From: CBDFJH01 sp965198095 | Lineage (GTDB): Bacteria; Latescibacterota; UBA2968; GCA-2709665 | Length of the DNA stretch: 64,000 bases | Assembly (NCBI GenBank): GCA_965198095.1 | Contig: OZ240239.1 | Location: 2,418,001-2,482,000, forward strand | Direction of reading: 5' to 3' | Shown: positions 19,695 to 27,587 of the stretch, one piece after another | Numbering within the stretch: the first letter of the stretch is position 1 | How the letters are laid out: each line of letters starts with the position of its first letter | Notes under the pieces: generated by a model | The model's input: only the letters and a program-made list of their open reading frames with translations | Database searches by the model: none | What the model was told of the DNA's origin: nothing | Program-made: the position numbers and the translations under genes

Positions 19695-20044
19695 TACTCT
19701 GCGTTTAGCCTTGATTCGACATATTTCGGAAGTTTTTGCTGGGATTTGGCCTGAAGAACAACGGCGAATTGATGTCGCAAGTCGACGATTCTTAAAGTCA
19801 CCGGCTGTGACCGGAAAAAAAACGCATTTGAACGATCGAAATGCCCCACTCCTCCAGCGTTTGACCGCGTTGTCGATTGCCTATTTTTGACGAATTAAGG
19901 TTAGTTAGAGTCTTACAGTGTGATTTCTACGCAAAATGGGTATATGTTTGTTCGTGCTGTCTGCTCAGGGATTCGTGTTAACGATAAAGGGTCAAGGGTA
20001 GGGTGTTGAGTCTACGGCCTGCCTGCCGCGCCAGGACATCACGG
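19695..20044. other. AT-rich gap with one palindrome half
   Basis: No convincing gene is present. The part near 19810-19970 is noticeably AT-richer than the rest of the window. At its right end, 20017-20035, lies a GCCTGCCTGCCGCG motif of the dispersed palindrome family described elsewhere in this annotation. Confidence 0.4.
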
Positions 20045-20479
20045 ATTACTCCCCCCTTGAGGGGGAGTCGGCAAGCCACGGGCGTGAGCCCGTAGGCGCG
20101 CCGGTGGGGGGAAATTAAGCGTCGCCATACCCGTCAAACCCTGGCAAGCGCCCCATCCCTCCGCCAGATCCAAGCCGCCGAGGGCCTGCTCTGGCGCTTC
20201 CTTCGCAATAAGCAACACGGCGGCCAGCACACGGAACGACACGGCTACGACGGGAAGCGAGATGCGTTTTTGAAGCAGCAAGGCCAGCGGGTGCTGCGCT
20301 TCCGGATCCGCGAGGTGTTCCAGAATTGTTTCGGTGTGTTGGGGAGAATGTTAGAGGGGTTGACATCCCCCCACCGCATCAGCCGTCGCCGGTGGCTCGG
20401 CTTCTGCCTGCCTGTCCTGCCTGCCTGTTGCAGACAGGCGGACGCAGGCAGGCGACTCCCCCTCAAGGGGGGAGTGATT
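20045..20479. mobile_element. Small DUF559-bearing element bounded by inverted repeats
   Basis: The unit is bounded by near-perfect inverted repeats of about 26 bases: 20045-20070 reads ATTACTCCCCCCTTGAGG and onward, and 20453-20479 is its reverse complement with one or two changes. Each repeat is itself a palindrome (CTCCCCCTTGAGGGGGAG). Between them lie a decayed DUF559 gene and, at 20406-20453, a CCTGCCTG/CAGGCAGG palindrome. DUF559 genes in other genomes are often embedded in such C-rich repeats. Whether the unit moves is inference. Confidence 0.55.
20117..20374 (+). pseudogene. DUF559 endonuclease-like gene with internal deletion
   Basis: In one plus-strand frame the sequence reads LRQIQAAEGLLWRFLRNKQ, then GG, then QHTERHGYDGKRDAFLKQQG and QRVLRFRIREVFQNCFGVL. 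These are the first and last thirds of a DUF559 protein (a Vsr/VSPR-like endonuclease fold). The catalytic middle (normally FRRQ-PIG-IVDFYC-LVVELDGG) is missing. The junction falls exactly at a GG pair (20219-20224) that occurs at both ends of the lost segment, which suggests a deletion between short repeats. No good start codon is present, so it is a non-functional relic. Confidence 0.7.
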
Positions 20480-20536
20480 AAACCGTCGAACCCGCTCCCG
20501 CCTATCCGGCTGGTTAGCCTTTCTGTGCTTTGTCTG

Positions 20537-21703
20537 CTAGTCCCCACCGACACCGAGCAACTGGCCGACGTTTTCGCCGTCGAACCACTGGATTTCATCC
20601 TCATGCGCTCTCGCGTGTGGCAGTCGATACAGGACATCCGGAAGTCTCTTGTCACCTGTGAACGGGTTGACGTAAAGACAAGTGGGCGCGTCGCAAAGGT
20701 TCCAGGGAGCGATATCTCGGAATATCAAGACAGCGGCAAGCCGGGTGTAGCGTGGCTGATAGCCGCCTTGAATCCAAACCCCATCGGGTTTACGGCTAAT
20801 CTTCAGTGGGCGATCAGGGCGTTTTTCGACGTAAGAAATCCGCTCCTTGCCGAACAACGCCTCCATCTCATCGTCCTTATCAAAAGAGAAGTCTCTCACG
20901 TTTGCCGCCACCACAAGCGGCGCATCAAAGCACCCGTATTTTCGGGCCTTCTTCTTTACGGCACGCTGAACGGGAGTTGAACTGTCAACTCCTTCACAAC
21001 GAGCAGGACCTATGACAAGAGTTCGCGATTTGCCATCTCCCCGCTTTTCCGGAGGGATCGGTCGAAGCCAGCCTTGTAAGCTCCATGTCCCGTGTTCGAT
21101 CTTTCGAGAGGGCGCCGCAAACCGTCCTTTGCTGTCAATCAGGTCTTGGATTTCGTCGGGGTCGTGACCGCTCAGTAGTTCGGTGAATGGCTGCGTCGCT
21201 TTTTCCCGGCTCAGCGGAGTGGTTAGCGTTCCGTCTACTTGCGCAAATATTCGGAAGTGCGAAGAGGTCAGAGTATTGATCTTCGCCACAACGTCTTCTT
21301 CCAACGAATTGGGGACAAATGGACTGTCTTTGGGGTCAATGACTGTGGCTTCGACATAGCAGCACTGACTTTTATGACGGACAAAAAAGTCCGGCCGTGA
21401 ATCCATGCCGCGTATTTCAGGATGCACGTCCGCTATGCAATCCAAGCGAGTGATCAGTTCATGTATGAGTAATTCGAAAGTTGCCCCTCGATAAGCATGA
21501 TCGTCGTCCCCGCGAAACCTCCCCCGAACATCATCTTGAGCCTTGACCGGGAATCGCTCGAACCACGATTCAAGCCGACCTCGAATCCGGGTTGCCTTGC
21601 GGTGGGAAGATCGGTTCAAGTACGCAAACCACGGTTCATCGTGCTGTCTTGAGCTTGCGTCTGTTCGTTCCATATTATCGAAAAGAGGCAGGCGAATCGT
21701 CAT
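20537..21703 (-). CDS. Unknown protein with possible PD-(D/E)xK-like core
   Basis: A 388-residue protein that I do not recognise. Near residues 75-125 there is a layout reminiscent of restriction-endonuclease folds: FELLIHELITRL, then SRPDFFVRH and CYVEATV. The expected lysine after the glutamate is replaced by Thr (E-A-T), so catalysis is doubtful. The rest is soluble and charged, without membrane segments or signal peptide. ATG at 21703 follows GGAGAGG, and its ATGA overlaps the stop of a short frame upstream, suggesting a second, coupled gene. It lies between a DUF559 relic and tRNA-Ser, a common site for accessory genes. A defence or nuclease role is speculative. Confidence 0.55.
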   Translation of the reverse strand: MTIRLPLFDNMERTDASSRQHDEPWFAYLNRSSHRKATRIRGRLESWFERFPVKAQDDVRGRFRGDDDHAYRGATFELLIHELITRLDCIADVHPEIRGMDSRPDFFVRHKSQCCYVEATVIDPKDSPFVPNSLEEDVVAKINTLTSSHFRIFAQVDGTLTTPLSREKATQPFTELLSGHDPDEIQDLIDSKGRFAAPSRKIEHGTWSLQGWLRPIPPEKRGDGKSRTLVIGPARCEGVDSSTPVQRAVKKKARKYGCFDAPLVVAANVRDFSFDKDDEMEALFGKERISYVEKRPDRPLKISRKPDGVWIQGGYQPRYTRLAAVLIFRDIAPWNLCDAPTCLYVNPFTGDKRLPDVLYRLPHARAHEDEIQWFDGENVGQLLGVGGD

Positions 21704-21822
21704 GATTTGGCCTCTCCGAGGAACTGCTCTGCATCCTGCGTCCGCAACTCGCCGGAGATGAGTTTGAGGTTGGCGGTTCGCGGCCTTGGCGATGTCGAAC
21801 GCGGGCTGCGCCATGGGCATAC
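21700..21822 (-). pseudogene. Short coupled upstream frame, apparently frameshifted
   Basis: On the minus strand, an ATG near 21820 begins MPMAQPAFDIAKAANRQ. A second frame then continues as ANLKLISGELRTQDAEQFLG and stops with a TGA overlapping the next gene's ATG. The two halves would form one protein of about 40 residues after a single frame correction near 21780. I do not recognise it; the stop/start overlap is the main reason to take it seriously. Confidence 0.3.
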
Positions 21823-21887
21823 GTTGCCTTTCCTGGTCCGTGGCGTCAACCCGGAAAGCCCGTTATATGTGGTTTATATAGAATATT

Positions 21888-21976
<89 letters not shown>

Positions 21977-22079
21977 GAAAAGCAGAAGCTCGTGTCTTGG
22001 AAACCCCGGCACCCGATATCCAATTCGATCCTCATCTTGAATATGGATTGTGGATTCGTGGTCTCGACGAGATACGACC

Positions 22080-22511
22080 TTACTCCCTCAGATGCTCGAA
22101 AAATCCCTTCAGCATCGCCGAACAGGTCTCTTCAAGGACCCCGCCTCGCACGTCCAACCGGTGGTTCAACCGGGGATCCCGCACGACGTTGCGAAGCGAC
22201 CCGCACGCGCCCGACTTCGCGTCTCTGGCACCAAAAACGAGCCGCGAGACCCGGGCGAGCACGAGGGCCCCGGCACACATCGCGCACGGCTCGAGCGTGA
22301 CATAGACGGTCGTCCCGTCGAGCCGCCAGGTCTGAAGACAGTCTGCCGCGGCGCGAACGGCCAACATCTCTGCGTGCGCCGTCGGATCTTGCGTCGTACG
22401 GGTCAGGTTGTGGCCCCGCCCAACGACGGTCCCGTCGCGGAGCACGACCGCCCCGACGCACACCTCGCCTTTTTCAGCGGCGGCCTTCGCCTCGGCCAAC
22501 GCAAGCCGCAT
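22080..22511 (-). CDS. tadA: tRNA-specific adenosine deaminase
   Basis: A 143-residue zinc-dependent deaminase that converts A34 to inosine in tRNA-Arg(ACG). The zinc and catalytic motif HAE lies at residues 46-48 and the PCAMC motif has Cys76 and Cys79. The family segment normally reading PVGAV is CVGAV here. The C-terminal DVRGGVLEETCSAMLKGFF matches the tRNA-contacting helix. ATG at 22511 gives a slightly short N-terminus (MRLALAEA); the frame is open a few codons upstream without an ATG. Fluorescence-type cytidine deaminases are an alternative but the overall pattern favours TadA. Confidence 0.9.
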   Translation of the reverse strand: MRLALAEAKAAAEKGEVCVGAVVLRDGTVVGRGHNLTRTTQDPTAHAEMLAVRAAADCLQTWRLDGTTVYVTLEPCAMCAGALVLARVSRLVFGARDAKSGACGSLRNVVRDPRLNHRLDVRGGVLEETCSAMLKGFFEHLRE

Positions 22512-22799
22512 TCCCGATTCGTCTACATCCAGAGGACCTTCCCTCTAACGCGTTGTCCGTTCGAGATTCAACCCGGACGAAATCTGTCAACACACTGACT
22601 CCGCCAAATCAGGTCAATAGGCTTGCAGATCTGAAAAATGACGCAACTCGCCATGAAATCTGGAAAAACGCAAATTCAATGCGACGCCGGCACGACCTCG
22701 AGCCGAACGACGGATTGCCGCAAAAGAAGGGATCCGGCCTTTCCGCTTCGCTCAGTCCGCCCTGATGCCGGCCCGTGGAACCTCGTGCGCGCAAGCCGT

Positions 22800-23540
22800 T
22801 CATCTCCGCCGCTCGACGTCAATGATTTCTCGAATCCTGTCCTCGAATTCTCCCCCCTCGAACGGCGTATTTATCCACGCGGCCACGATCTCTCGCGCGA
22901 GCGTATCCCCCACCGTTCCCACGCCGACGCAGAGCAGATTCGCATCGACGTGCGACCTCGCGTATTTGGCGGACGTCACATCATTGCACGCGACCGCACG
23001 CACGCCCGAAACCTTGTTCGCGACGATGGCCGAGGGCGTCCCGCCCGCGTCCATCACGATGCCCGTCGCCACTTCGCCCTTCGCAACGGCCGTTGCCACG
23101 GCCACGGCGACCTTTACGTAGCCCGCCTCCGTCGTGGACGCAGGCGCGCAATCGATCACCTGACGGCCCAGCCTGCGAAGCGTCGCGGTGATCGTCTCCT
23201 TCAGCGCGAGCCCCCTTCGATCGGCGCCGACCCCGATCGTACCCCGCACCTGCTCCGTCGATGCGGCGCCCTGCTTCACCTCCCCGCGCACCTCGACCAG
23301 CTCGATCCCTTTTTCGTTCAGGGTCTCCAGGGCCAGGGGCGTCACGATACACCCTTTCATCACGCGAACCTCGGAAGCCCCCTCCCTGGCCGCTTCCAGG
23401 ACAGCTTCCTGAGTCAGGAGACGGACCGGCAGGCCGCCCGACGGCTCCGAAGGGCGATTCGCCGCCGCCCGCTCCGATGCACGGGATCCAAGCCGGCGCA
23501 TCACCTCCGCCACGACCCGTTCGATCTGCTCCTGATTCAT
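22800..23540 (-). CDS. RpiB-like protein with microcompartment-type leader
   Basis: A 246-residue protein in three parts. Residues 1-17 (MNQEQIERVVAEVMRRL) form a short amphipathic helix followed by a flexible linker, the shape of an encapsulation peptide. A small domain at about 40-80 (LLTQEAVLEAAREGASEVRV, then GCIVTPLALETL) resembles N-terminal domains of microcompartment enzymes. From about 98 an RpiB/LacAB isomerase fold follows: GVGADRRGLALKETI, VANKVSGVRAVACNDVTSA and GVGTVGDTLAREIV. The usual catalytic Cys (CGTGIG) is replaced (MDAGGTPS), so isomerase activity is uncertain. It lies 18 bases after the GDPD gene, in the same operon. Confidence 0.75.
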   Translation of the reverse strand: MNQEQIERVVAEVMRRLGSRASERAAANRPSEPSGGLPVRLLTQEAVLEAAREGASEVRVMKGCIVTPLALETLNEKGIELVEVRGEVKQGAASTEQVRGTIGVGADRRGLALKETITATLRRLGRQVIDCAPASTTEAGYVKVAVAVATAVAKGEVATGIVMDAGGTPSAIVANKVSGVRAVACNDVTSAKYARSHVDANLLCVGVGTVGDTLAREIVAAWINTPFEGGEFEDRIREIIDVERRR

Positions 23541-23558
23541 TTCGGAACACTTTCCGAT

Positions 23559-24467
23559 TCACTGACGGACAATCGCACGTCCCGTTCCGCTCACGTCCCC
23601 CACGCTGCGCGCCCACGCCCTGCTCACCCCCGGTCCGGGATTTCCCGACTCGGTTTCATCCGACTCCAGAACGCGATTGAGCCGATCGGGATAATTCGTG
23701 ATGATCCCGCCCACGCCCATCTCGATGAGCTCACGCATGTCCGCTTCCTGATCCACCGTCCAGACCCAGAACCCCATCGCCCGGGTCAGGAACATCTCCA
23801 CCAGATCGGGCCGCGCGGCCCTGTAGTTCAAAGCCAGGGCATTGGCGCCGATCTTCAGAACCCGTTTGACCACGCCTGTCTTGCGGCGAAGCGCAGCCTC
23901 GCCCCCGGTCATCACGAAGGCCGTTGGAATGCGGCGATCCAGCCGATTCACGGCGCGGATCGCAGGCCCGTAAAAGGACTGAATGACCGCGTGCGACTGC
24001 GCACGCATGGATCGAATCACGGTCACGGCCCGCTCCGCGGCCTCCTCCGTCTTCGCCTCGATCAGCAGCAGCGCCCGCTTGCGGGCCAGGTCGAGCGCTT
24101 CTTCCAGCGTCGGTATTCGCTCCTCGCGGAAAGAGGCGTCAAACCAACTTCCGGCATCCAGCTTCCTGACCTCGGCGAGGGTCAGCGTGTCCACGGGGCC
24201 GCTCCCGTCGGTCGTCCGATCCACCGTCAAATCGTGAATCACGACCGGGACCCCGTCCGCCGTCAGGTGAATATCCACTTCCACCAGATCGACGCCGATT
24301 TGCAAGGCTTTTTCTACGGCTGTCAGCGTGTTCTCAGGAGCGAAGCCCGCGCCGGACGCGCCTCGATGTGCAATGCACATCACCGGCGACCGGCGCCGCG
24401 CCGACACTTTGGACCGGCGCCTTCCGAACGGGACCGACTTTGGTTTCGTGGCTTTTTGGACCCGCAT
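23559..24467 (-). CDS. Glycerophosphodiester phosphodiesterase
   Basis: A 302-residue enzyme of the GDPD TIM-barrel family, cleaving glycerophosphodiesters to glycerol-3-phosphate and an alcohol. The catalytic IAHRGASG is followed by PENTLTAVEKAL, VEVDIHLTADGVPVVIHD and the late WTVDQEADMRELIEMGVGGI. No clear signal peptide is seen, so it is likely cytoplasmic. I chose ATG at 24467 because GAGG lies at good spacing; the core could start at 24380, just before the HRG motif, and a further ATG exists at 24545. It is the first gene of a two-gene operon with the RpiB-like protein. Confidence 0.85.
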   Translation of the reverse strand: MRVQKATKPKSVPFGRRRSKVSARRRSPVMCIAHRGASGAGFAPENTLTAVEKALQIGVDLVEVDIHLTADGVPVVIHDLTVDRTTDGSGPVDTLTLAEVRKLDAGSWFDASFREERIPTLEEALDLARKRALLLIEAKTEEAAERAVTVIRSMRAQSHAVIQSFYGPAIRAVNRLDRRIPTAFVMTGGEAALRRKTGVVKRVLKIGANALALNYRAARPDLVEMFLTRAMGFWVWTVDQEADMRELIEMGVGGIITNYPDRLNRVLESDETESGNPGPGVSRAWARSVGDVSGTGRAIVRQ

Positions 24468-24683
24468 TTTCGACCTCGATGTGGCGGGGAAGGAAGCCCT
24501 CGCCTGGGATAAGGCCAAAATAGACCGCCCGCCCATTGTTGTCAAGCAGTCTCACGCATCGCTCGAGATTCGCGGGTCGTACCGGCTCCTTTGTCCGGTC
24601 TTGCCGGAGAGGCCACGATTCACGCGTTTGCCCTTGACACCTTCAGGCCCTTGCCGTAAATTTCTTCCCGATACCCTCTTGAT

Positions 24684-24759
24684 TCCGGCGTAGCTCAGTC
24701 GGCAGAGCAGGTGGCTGTTAACCACCGTGTCGCAGGTTCGAGTCCTGCCGCCGGAGCCA
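24684..24759 (+). tRNA. tRNA-Asn (anticodon GTT)
   Basis: TCCGGCG at the 5' end pairs with CGCCGGA before G and an encoded CCA. The D arm is TAGCTCAGTCGGCAGAGCA. The anticodon arm GGTGG-CTGTTAA-CCACC gives GTT, and the T arm contains GGTTCGAGTCC. Length is 76 bases. Confidence 0.96.
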
Positions 24760-24787
24760 CACTCTCGACCGCCGACTCTTGCGGCTT

Positions 24788-24839
24788 GACGACCCCGTGG
24801 GGCAACCCCTTCGGGGTCTTGTCGTATCTGGCGTTTTTT
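24788..24839 (+). terminator. Stem-loop with T-run after tRNA-Asn
   Basis: GACGACCCCG (24788-24797) can pair with CGGGGTCTTGTC (24812-24823), and a shorter ACCCC-TTC-GGGGT hairpin is nested inside. A run of six T follows at 24834-24839. The position just after the tRNA fits a terminator, although the T-run is ten bases from the stem. Confidence 0.55.
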
Positions 24840-24858
24840 CAAGGAGTTACGCCCCTCC

Positions 24859-25242
24859 CTACATGATCCTCGATTCTCCAGTTCGCAAATTCAACCTGGG
24901 GTAGCGGACTTCGTTCGCCGTCTCCTCCCGGATCGCCTGGGAATGGAGCGTCTCCGAGGCGCCGGCATCGGCCGTAGCGGTCTTTCCTTTGCCGGACCGG
25001 CAGATGAAGAGCCGCTCCTTGGCGTGGGACGCCTCGCCGTGGCGGGAGGTGATGGCGTAGTGGTGATCGTGGGAACGCATCGCCGGTGCGAACCCGTGCA
25101 AGGCAATCAGCGCCCGCATCTCCCGCTCGTTGGGATAAGCGTGATCCCGGTAGGAGATCAGCCAGTGCGGGATGTGCCGGGCGTGGCCGAGAAAGTCTTC
25201 GAAGACCGCCTTGGCGGTGGCGGCGGTGACGGGCTTGCAGTG
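24859..25242 (-). pseudogene. DNA adenine methylase, C-terminal remnant
   Basis: The minus strand from about 25242 reads HIPHWLISYRDHAYPNERE, then FAPAMRSHDHHYAITSRHGE and ASHAKERLFICRSG. This is the C-terminal portion of D12-class (Dam-like) adenine-N6 methylases, which methylate A in short DNA targets. A TGA lies directly upstream and the SAM-binding and DPPY parts are absent; the only internal ATG (25119) would give 86 residues. The gene was therefore cut at its 5' side. Its place just downstream of tRNA-Asn suggests the scar of an integrated element. Confidence 0.7.
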
Positions 25243-25375
25243 TCAGAAGGCCCGAAGATAAATTGTGGAATCTACCGGGATACTGTATGTTTCATAGTGG
25301 AGTGTGTTGTCCGCGATGGGGGGATTGTGCCCGCTGATCGAGGACGACAACCCATTCAACATAAATGGAGGACCC

Positions 25376-26887
25376 ATGAAACAGCTATCTATGGATCAGA
25401 TTTCACAGATGGTCGCCCCCTATATCCCCCGGATCGCGGCCGCCTTGGCCATTCTAGTGGTGGGATGGCTCATCGCCTTGATTGTGGCTGCCATCGTTCG
25501 CAGGCTGCTTCGGCGCACCACGATCGACAACCGTCTGGCAGCTTGGGTTGCCGGGGACGAAGGAGTCAAGGATGTGCGTGTCGAGAATTGGATCGGCAGG
25601 GGCATCTACTACCTCATCATGTTGTTCGTGCTGGTGGCTGTTTTCCAGACGCTGGGCCTGACAATCCTCACTGAACCGCTCAACCGACTGCTGATCCAAA
25701 TCTCCGAGTTCGCGCCTCGCATTCTGGGGGCTGGCTTCCTGCTGATCATTGCCTGGATACTGGCGACGGTCTTGAGACTGGTGATTTCCAAGGGGCTGAC
25801 CGCCGCCAAACTGGATGAGCGGCTGAAAAGCGAGGTCGGTGTCGAAGGCGAGGCACAAGCCCCGCTGGCAAAGAGCTTTGCCGACGCTGTTTATTGGTTG
25901 GTCTTCCTGCTCTTTCTGCCCGGAGTTCTCAATGCCTTGGCGGTGCAAGGACTGCTCGAACCGATTCAAGCGATGGTCGATAAGGTGACAGATTTCATTC
26001 CCAACCTGTTCGCGGCAGGGGTCATCCTGGGTGTTGGATGGTTCGTGGCGCGCATCGTGCAGCGCGTTGTAAGCGGTCTGTTGTCAGCAGTGGGACTCGA
26101 TGCTCTGAGTGAAAAAGGAGGGCTCTCCATCGCGCTGGGGACTCAGCGGCTTTCGGGAGTCGTGGGACTGGTGGCCTACATCCTGATTCTTCTTCCGGTC
26201 GTCATTGCCGCCCTCGATACGCTTCAGATGGAAGCCATCACGGTGCCGGCCAGTAACATGGTCACCATGATCCTGGAAGCCATCCCGGCTATTTTTGGTG
26301 CCGTCCTGGTGCTGACGATTGCCTATCTTGTGGGCCGGGTTGTGTCCGGGTTGGTGGCCAATCTGCTGGCTGGCGCCGGCTTCAACGGTATCTTGGCAAA
26401 GCTGGGAGTGGGTAAGGAAGCCGACGAAGGAGCGCGGACCCCCTCGGCGATCGTCGGGACCCTGATCCTGGTAGCGATCATGTTATTTGCCGTCACTGAA
26501 GCGGCGGGTCTCATTGGTTTTGGCGTTTTGTCCAGTCTGACCTCTCAGTTTCTGGTCTTCGCCGGTCGCATTGTGGTCGGCCTCATTATCTTTGCTATCG
26601 GTCTTTACCTGGCCAATTTTGTTTACAAGACGATACTGGCGGTCGGGGCCGCCCAGGCCCGGCTCATGGCACTGGGCACTCGCATTGTCATCATTGTGCT
26701 GTCGGGTGCCATGGCTCTGCGTCATATGGGGTTGGCGGACGAGATTGTCAACCTGGCCTTCGGCTTGGTTCTGGGTGCCGTGGCAGTGGCTCTTGCCATC
26801 GCTTTTGGCCTGGGAGGCCGGGAGTTTGCCGCACGCCACCTGGAAGGGTGGTTGCAGTCGATGAAGTCCGACCGACCTTCCAACTGA
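25376..26887 (+). CDS. TM-helix repeat channel protein (CmpX/MscS-related)
   Basis: A 503-residue membrane protein with about ten or eleven hydrophobic segments. These form repeats of the conserved TM-helix type seen in CmpX and related small-conductance mechanosensitive channels: IAAALAILVVGWLIALIVAA, FIPNLFAAGVILGVGWFVAR, AIPAIFGAVLVLTIAYLVGR and VVGLIIFAIGLYLANFVYK. Each is followed by a short basic or polar connector. It probably forms a channel in the inner membrane that responds to tension or osmotic state. ATG at 25376 has GGAGG five bases upstream. The gene stands alone, after the methylase remnant. Confidence 0.85.
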   Translation: MKQLSMDQISQMVAPYIPRIAAALAILVVGWLIALIVAAIVRRLLRRTTIDNRLAAWVAGDEGVKDVRVENWIGRGIYYLIMLFVLVAVFQTLGLTILTEPLNRLLIQISEFAPRILGAGFLLIIAWILATVLRLVISKGLTAAKLDERLKSEVGVEGEAQAPLAKSFADAVYWLVFLLFLPGVLNALAVQGLLEPIQAMVDKVTDFIPNLFAAGVILGVGWFVARIVQRVVSGLLSAVGLDALSEKGGLSIALGTQRLSGVVGLVAYILILLPVVIAALDTLQMEAITVPASNMVTMILEAIPAIFGAVLVLTIAYLVGRVVSGLVANLLAGAGFNGILAKLGVGKEADEGARTPSAIVGTLILVAIMLFAVTEAAGLIGFGVLSSLTSQFLVFAGRIVVGLIIFAIGLYLANFVYKTILAVGAAQARLMALGTRIVIIVLSGAMALRHMGLADEIVNLAFGLVLGAVAVALAIAFGLGGREFAARHLEGWLQSMKSDRPSN

Positions 26888-27434
26888 AAGCAGTGACCCT
26901 CTCACCCGGATCAGGGGCACTCCATTTGCCGGAGGCTGTTGAGTACGGGGACAGGGTGGGCATTTGTGAACCCGCAGGAATGGGTTGTGAAGCCAGGGAA
27001 TACGAAAGGGTTGCCGGTGTGGGTTGTTGTAGAGGAACCCTCTTGCGCTGTTTTGTCGGGTGTTTTTACGATCCGTTCTGCCATGGCTCTCGGAAATCTC
27101 AAAGTTCAAAAGTCATTTCCGGCTGCATCGGGAAGCGCTTCCTGCCCAGGCGCTTGAAGGGCAGTTTGGAGACGTCTTGGGCAAAGACACTTGCAGCATT
27201 GACGTTAAAGGTCGAACCGGCGATTGGACCGAATCCGCTGCGAAAGTGCCCGGTGGACATGACGCAGAGGCATCCGGGCACAGTCAAGGCCCAGCCCGCG
27301 GGTAAAGGCCAAATCAATAGTGTGGACATTCCGGCGCGCGCCATCGGCAGCCACTTGGGGGTGAACAGCCCGAGCATCCCCGTGACGGTGAGGATGCTTC
27401 CGGCCAGGAGCCCGAAGACCCCGGCGGCGGCGAG
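26888..27434. other. Gap before recombinase relic
   Basis: No recognisable plus-strand gene is present. One minus-strand frame (listed separately) is hydrophobic but unrecognised. The segment looks like mixed debris left of the serine-recombinase relic. Confidence 0.35.
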
Positions 27435-27503
27435 CGTGAGCTTCGTCTCGGTCACGCAGCGGTTCGACACGACCTGCGCCGTGGGACGGCTCACGCTGAA
27501 CAT
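27099..27503 (-). CDS. Doubtful small membrane protein
   Basis: A frame of about 134 residues with two hydrophobic stretches, LTLAAAGVFGLLAGSILTV and STLLIWPLPAGWALTVPG, then a basic tail. I do not recognise it. Its N-terminal third lies opposite a clear serine-recombinase relic, so the true start, if any, is further in (after about 27435). There is no strong ribosome site. It may be a truncated gene or a chance frame. Confidence 0.25.
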   Translation of the reverse strand: MFSVSRPTAQVVSNRCVTETKLTLAAAGVFGLLAGSILTVTGMLGLFTPKWLPMARAGMSTLLIWPLPAGWALTVPGCLCVMSTGHFRSGFGPIAGSTFNVNAASVFAQDVSKLPFKRLGRKRFPMQPEMTFEL

Positions 27504-27560
27504 CCTGCTCTCCTTCGCCCAGTTCGAGCGGGAGCTCATCTCCGGGCGCACGCGGCGACG
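27435..27560 (+). pseudogene. Serine recombinase catalytic-domain fragment
   Basis: About 40 codons read FVSVTQRFDTT and then GRLTLNILLSFAQFERELI, followed by SGRTRR. This is the end of the resolvase/invertase catalytic domain of large serine recombinases, including the helix E start. Sequence before and after is unrelated, so it is a small relic of a recombinase or phage-type integrase. Confidence 0.7.
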
Positions 27561-27587
27561 CAATCCGGATCCCGGGTCACTTTGCCA

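Noticed and set aside
22638..24512. Long plus-strand open frame (624 codons) across the RpiB-like and GDPD genes
   Set aside because: It is a histidine/arginine-rich shadow; both minus-strand genes have conserved catalytic motifs.
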